From Rhizobium sp. BK196 (GTDB lineage: Bacteria > Pseudomonadota > Alphaproteobacteria > Rhizobiales > Rhizobiaceae), in contig NZ_JACHZB010000002.1 in assembly GCF_014193255.1 (NCBI RefSeq), forward strand, positions 868,001 through 932,000: a stretch of DNA of 64,000 nucleotides, given 5' to 3'. Shown piece by piece: positions 63,013-64,000 of the stretch. Position 1 is the stretch's first letter. Each line of letters opens with the position of its first letter. A program made the translations under genes and the position numbers. The notes under the pieces were generated by a model, which did no database searches, was not told the DNA's origin, and saw nothing but the letters and a program-made list of their open reading frames with translations.

Positions 63013-64000
63013 ATGTGGCTGAGTGATTTCGAAGTCGTGCTGCGTGATAGGGTAATACCTCGGGGCGCAGTCAGGATCGAAGACGGCATGATCGCAGAAA
63101 TCAGGGAAGAACCTGCGGCTTCCGCTGATGTCAACGGCGACGGCAGGCTGCTGCTTCCCGGGTTCGTCGACATGCATGGAGACATGATCGAGCGCGAGAT
63201 CGAACCGCGTCTGAGTGTGCGCTTTCCTTTGGAACTTGGCATCTTCGAACTGGACAAGAAACTTGCCGGCAATGGCATCACCACCGCCTTTGCCGCGCTG
63301 TCCTTCCACGCCAGCAACGGCCATGGCCAAATACGCTCGGAAGAACACTCGCGTTCGATTATCCAGACCCTGATTCAGCTCCGAAAAAATGACTTACTTG
63401 TCGACCACCGGGTCCATGCACGCTTCGAAATCACCTTCACCCATGCCCGCGCCGTCATCGAGGACCTGCTGCGGGCCGGAGCGCTCGACCTCGTTTCACT
63501 GATGGACCATACGCCGGGCCAGGGCCAGTATCGCGATATCGAACGCCATATCGAAACGATCGCGCGCAATAACAGGATCACCCTTGAACAGGCCGCCCAG
63601 CGTGTTCAGCAACGCATGGAAAATCGTGCCCAGAACAATGACGCGGTTGACAATCTCCAGTGCATAGCCGCGACGGCGCGCGAGCACGGCGTCATCATCG
63701 CCTCCCATGACGATGACAGCGCCGAGAAGGTGATGGTCGTCGAGGGATTGGGTGCATGCATCAGCGAGTTTCCAGTCACCATGGCAGCGGCCCAGGAAGC
63801 TCGCAAACTCGGACTGGCAACAGCCATGGGGGCGCCGAACGCGCTTCGCGGCTTGTCCTACTCGGGCAATCTTTCTGCCCGCGAGGCCTATGAACACGGC
63901 GTTCTCGACATTCTGGCAAGCGATTATCATCCCGCCAGCATGTTGCCAGCCGCCATCGCGCTTGCGAAAGCCGGAGCAGGTGGGCTGTCGGCATCTGTGG
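63013..64000 (+). CDS. phnM: alpha-D-ribose 1-methylphosphonate 5-triphosphate diphosphatase (PhnM), cut by right edge
   Basis: About 329 N-terminal residues are visible; typical length is about 375-380, so some 50 residues lie outside. The amidohydrolase fold is clear: GFVDMHGDMIERE (metal-binding H-x-D type loop), SLMDHTPGQGQYRD, IIASHDDDSAEKV and LDILASDYHPASML. PhnM removes diphosphate from the triphosphorylated ribose-phosphonate intermediate of the C-P lyase pathway. The start is ATG 63013 (after GGAG) or ATG 63001. No other phn gene lies upstream within the window, so the rest of the pathway must be downstream or elsewhere. Confidence 0.93.
   Translation, partial: MWLSDFEVVLRDRVIPRGAVRIEDGMIAEIREEPAASADVNGDGRLLLPGFVDMHGDMIEREIEPRLSVRFPLELGIFELDKKLAGNGITTAFAALSFHASNGHGQIRSEEHSRSIIQTLIQLRKNDLLVDHRVHARFEITFTHARAVIEDLLRAGALDLVSLMDHTPGQGQYRDIERHIETIARNNRITLEQAAQRVQQRMENRAQNNDAVDNLQCIAATAREHGVIIASHDDDSAEKVMVVEGLGACISEFPVTMAAAQEARKLGLATAMGAPNALRGLSYSGNLSAREAYEHGVLDILASDYHPASMLPAAIALAKAGAGGLSASV

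Overview
The window reads as a large-replicon segment (plasmid, chromid or chromosome) of a Rhizobiaceae bacterium, most likely Rhizobium or a close relative. The evidence is the high GC content, the family make-up (a Usg-like protein, CIRCE-controlled groESL, a ROSE-type thermometer before hsp20, TRAP and ABC uptake systems in large number, a DUF4167-like protein) and overall gene style. No rRNA, tRNA, CRISPR array, insertion sequence or replication origin was seen. Species and replicon cannot be settled from the sequence alone; an extra groESL locus beside catabolic operons would fit a secondary replicon, but that is inference.

Layout. (1) 1-19.7 kb is a surface-polysaccharide locus: a UDP-glucuronate decarboxylase (cut by the left edge), a WbaP-like priming sugar-phosphate transferase and a WecG/TagA glycosyltransferase on the minus strand; then a PhyH-type dioxygenase, three soluble glycosyltransferases, a polysaccharide co-polymerase/BY-kinase, a decayed beta-helix gene, a GT39-like membrane protein, a GtrB-like glycosyltransferase, and a polymerase (Wzy/O-antigen-ligase type) fused in frame to a second, ~99% identical copy of the co-polymerase/kinase. 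Gmd and Fcl close the locus. (2) 19.9-21.9 kb: a divergent AraC regulator/SDR pair. (3) 21.9-30.2 kb: a stress block with usg, CIRCE-groES-groEL, a GT4 glycosyltransferase, a glycogen-debranching-like glycosidase and two hsp20 genes, the first behind a ROSE-like RNA thermometer. (4) 30.4-34.6 kb: small hypothetical proteins, DUF309, MYG1, a mini DUF4167-like protein and a fatty acid desaturase. (5) 34.6-40.4 kb: a LuxR-type regulator and a spermidine/putrescine-class ABC importer with an SDR. (6) 40.4-45.3 kb: an idonate-type dehydrogenase, a three-component TRAP transporter and a FadR-family regulator. (7) 45.4-56.1 kb: AraC/GH4 glycosidase divergent pair, then a DeoR-led operon (kinase, ABC importer, AgaS-type isomerase/deaminase, GatZ/KbaZ protein, UgpC-like ATPase) that looks like amino-sugar (galactosamine-type) catabolism. 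(8) 56.2-64 kb: a chemoreceptor, a LuxR regulator, an MFS permease, an M24 peptidase and the start of phnM, cut by the right edge.

The most unusual element is the duplicated 2.1-kb co-polymerase/tyrosine-kinase segment (7896-9994 and 15286-17384) and the resulting 1145-residue polymerase/co-polymerase fusion. The polymerase half ends in the cytoplasm after a last membrane helix and the co-polymerase half begins in the cytoplasm, so the fusion is topologically sensible and would tie chain polymerisation to chain-length control in a single chain. The second point of interest is a compact amino-sugar pathway in which the GatZ-type protein occurs without its aldolase partner, suggesting an epimerase route to fructose-6-phosphate.
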